18,987 bases of DNA from Candidatus Eiseniibacteriota bacterium. Lineage in GTDB: Bacteria > Orphanbacterota > Orphanbacteria > Orphanbacterales > Orphanbacteraceae. Positions 18,164-18,987 of this stretch are shown here, piece after piece; positions within the stretch are counted from its first letter, which is position 1; each line of letters opens with the position of its first letter. The stretch spans positions 1-18,987 of the forward strand of contig JAJRWB010000002.1 of assembly GCA_024276995.1 (NCBI GenBank), written 5' to 3'. Position numbers and translations under genes: made by a program. A model generated the notes under the pieces. It searched no databases. It saw only the letters and a program-made list of their open reading frames with translations, and had not been told where the DNA came from.

Positions 18164-18987
18164 TTGAGTCGAGCCGCCGAAGCGAAGCGGACCTATCCCT
18201 CTCCACGTGGTGGATACGCCCGCCACGCCTGCGCCCCGCTCATGATCGCCGAGGGTCCCCCCTCCCCCACCGGTGGGAGAAAGCTCCTCGATCGCGTCCG
18301 CTCCGAGATCCGCATCCGCCACTACAGCCGCAGAACCGAAGAAGCGTACGCCGGGTGGATCCGCCGGTTCATCGTATTTCACCGGATGCGCCATCCCAGT
18401 GAAATGAGCGAACATGAGATCTCGGCGTTTCTTTCCCACCTGGCGGTCGGCCGCAATGTCAGTGCTTCCACTCAGAACCAGGCGCTCAGCGCCATTCTCT
18501 TCCTCTACCGGAAAGTACTCGGTATCGACCTGAAGTGGATCGATGGAATCGTCCATGCGAAAAGACCGCAACACCTTCCCGTTGTTCTCACGACCGAAGA
18601 GGTTCGAAAAGTGCTTCTGGAACTCCACGGCATCCCCAAGCTGATAGCAACACTGCTCTACGGATCGGGACTCCGGCTCCTCGAATGCGCGCGCCTTCGG
18701 ATCAAGGATATCGACCTGGCAAAAGAACAGCTCCTCGTCCGCTCCGGCAAGGGAGCGAAGGACAGGATCACAATGCTCCCCTCTTCCTCCAAGCCAGCTC
18801 TCACGAAACAGATCGAGAGCGTCCGGACGCAACATCGGAAGGACCGCGAAAAAGGGGCGGGATGGGTCGAACTCCCCGGCGCGCTCCAACGGAAATACGC
18901 CAACGCCGGCAGAGATTGGGCCTGGCAGTGGGTCTTCCCCGCCACACGCATCTATACCGACCGCGAAACCGGCGAGAAACGCCGGCA
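18164..18987 (+). CDS. Integron-type integrase (IntI-like tyrosine recombinase), 5' part
   Basis: 274 codons before the right edge, no stop. The core-binding domain is typical: LLDRVRSEIRIRHYSRRTEEAY (positions 41-62), FLSHLAVGRNVSASTQNQAL (89-108) and HLPVVLTTEEV (137-147). The catalytic domain starts with LLYGSGLRLLECARLRIKDID (164-184) holding catalytic Arg171, and SGKGAKDR with Lys196. The stretch GWVELPGALQRKYANAG (233-249) followed by DWAWQWVFPATRIYTDRETG is the extra segment found in integron integrases and not in XerC/D. The remaining HxxR, H/W and Tyr nucleophile lie beyond the edge. TTG 18164 has GGAG (18153-18156) 7 nt upstream; ATG 18242 (residue 27) has no Shine-Dalgarno but gives a more usual N-terminus. 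Codon use is less GC-biased than in the respiratory genes, consistent with transfer. Confidence 0.88.
   Translation, partial: MSRAAEAKRTYPSPRGGYARHACAPLMIAEGPPSPTGGRKLLDRVRSEIRIRHYSRRTEEAYAGWIRRFIVFHRMRHPSEMSEHEISAFLSHLAVGRNVSASTQNQALSAILFLYRKVLGIDLKWIDGIVHAKRPQHLPVVLTTEEVRKVLLELHGIPKLIATLLYGSGLRLLECARLRIKDIDLAKEQLLVRSGKGAKDRITMLPSSSKPALTKQIESVRTQHRKDREKGAGWVELPGALQRKYANAGRDWAWQWVFPATRIYTDRETGEKRR

Overview
The window is a high-GC bacterial chromosome segment with strongly GC-biased third codon positions. Almost all genes lie on the + strand. Its core (about 2.0-15.5 kb) is a complete respiratory super-operon. It encodes alternative complex III (ActA-F), a small membrane protein, a SCO copper chaperone and a caa3-type A2-family heme-copper oxidase (CoxB with fused cytochrome c, CoxA, CoxC, CoxD and a second subunit-III-like protein). 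ACIII next to a caa3 oxidase is the Rhodothermus-type arrangement of the FCB group and several uncultivated phyla. Together with a selenocysteine-type gene and an integron-type integrase, it points to an aerobic or facultatively aerobic, probably uncultivated bacterium. The exact phylum cannot be read from this sequence.

Layout: 1-534 has no supported gene. 535-1272 (-) is a YacP-like NYN/PIN nuclease. 1509-1979 is a conserved helical protein of unknown function. 1980-2266 is a leader with two candidate promoters. 2267-9766 is actABCDEF. 9776-10084 is a small one-TM protein. 10081-10887 is sco. 10907-15516 is coxB-coxA-coxC-coxD-coxC2, closed by a GC-rich hairpin. 15684-16607 is a secreted protein of a family often mislabelled 'septum formation inhibitor Maf'. 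16637-17845 is an exported thioredoxin with an in-frame TGA. 17846-18163 is non-coding and rich in inverted repeats. 18164-18987 is the 5' part of an integron-type tyrosine recombinase that runs off the right edge.

Main discovery: a thioredoxin-TPR gene is split by a TGA exactly at the first position of its active-site motif (W-TGA-S-G-C, where the family has W-C-x-x-C). The reading frame is open for 57 codons before and 344 codons after the TGA. The TGA is followed by a run of codons unlike the rest of the gene and by a hairpin whose apical loop carries GU about 21 nt downstream, as in bacterial SECIS elements. TGA is the ordinary stop of many neighbouring genes, so this is best read as a selenocysteine protein (UxxC) and not as a pseudogene or a recoded genome.

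How the genes work together: ACIII oxidises menaquinol/quinol through ActC/ActF and the Fe-S clusters of ActB, and passes electrons to the c-type hemes of ActA and ActE. The caa3 oxidase receives them through the heme c of CoxB, then CuA, heme a and the heme a3/CuB centre. SCO delivers copper to, or keeps reduced, the CuA site. The exported selenothioredoxin lies only about 1.1 kb beyond the oxidase genes. It could act in envelope thiol or copper-site redox chemistry, but that link is inference from position only.
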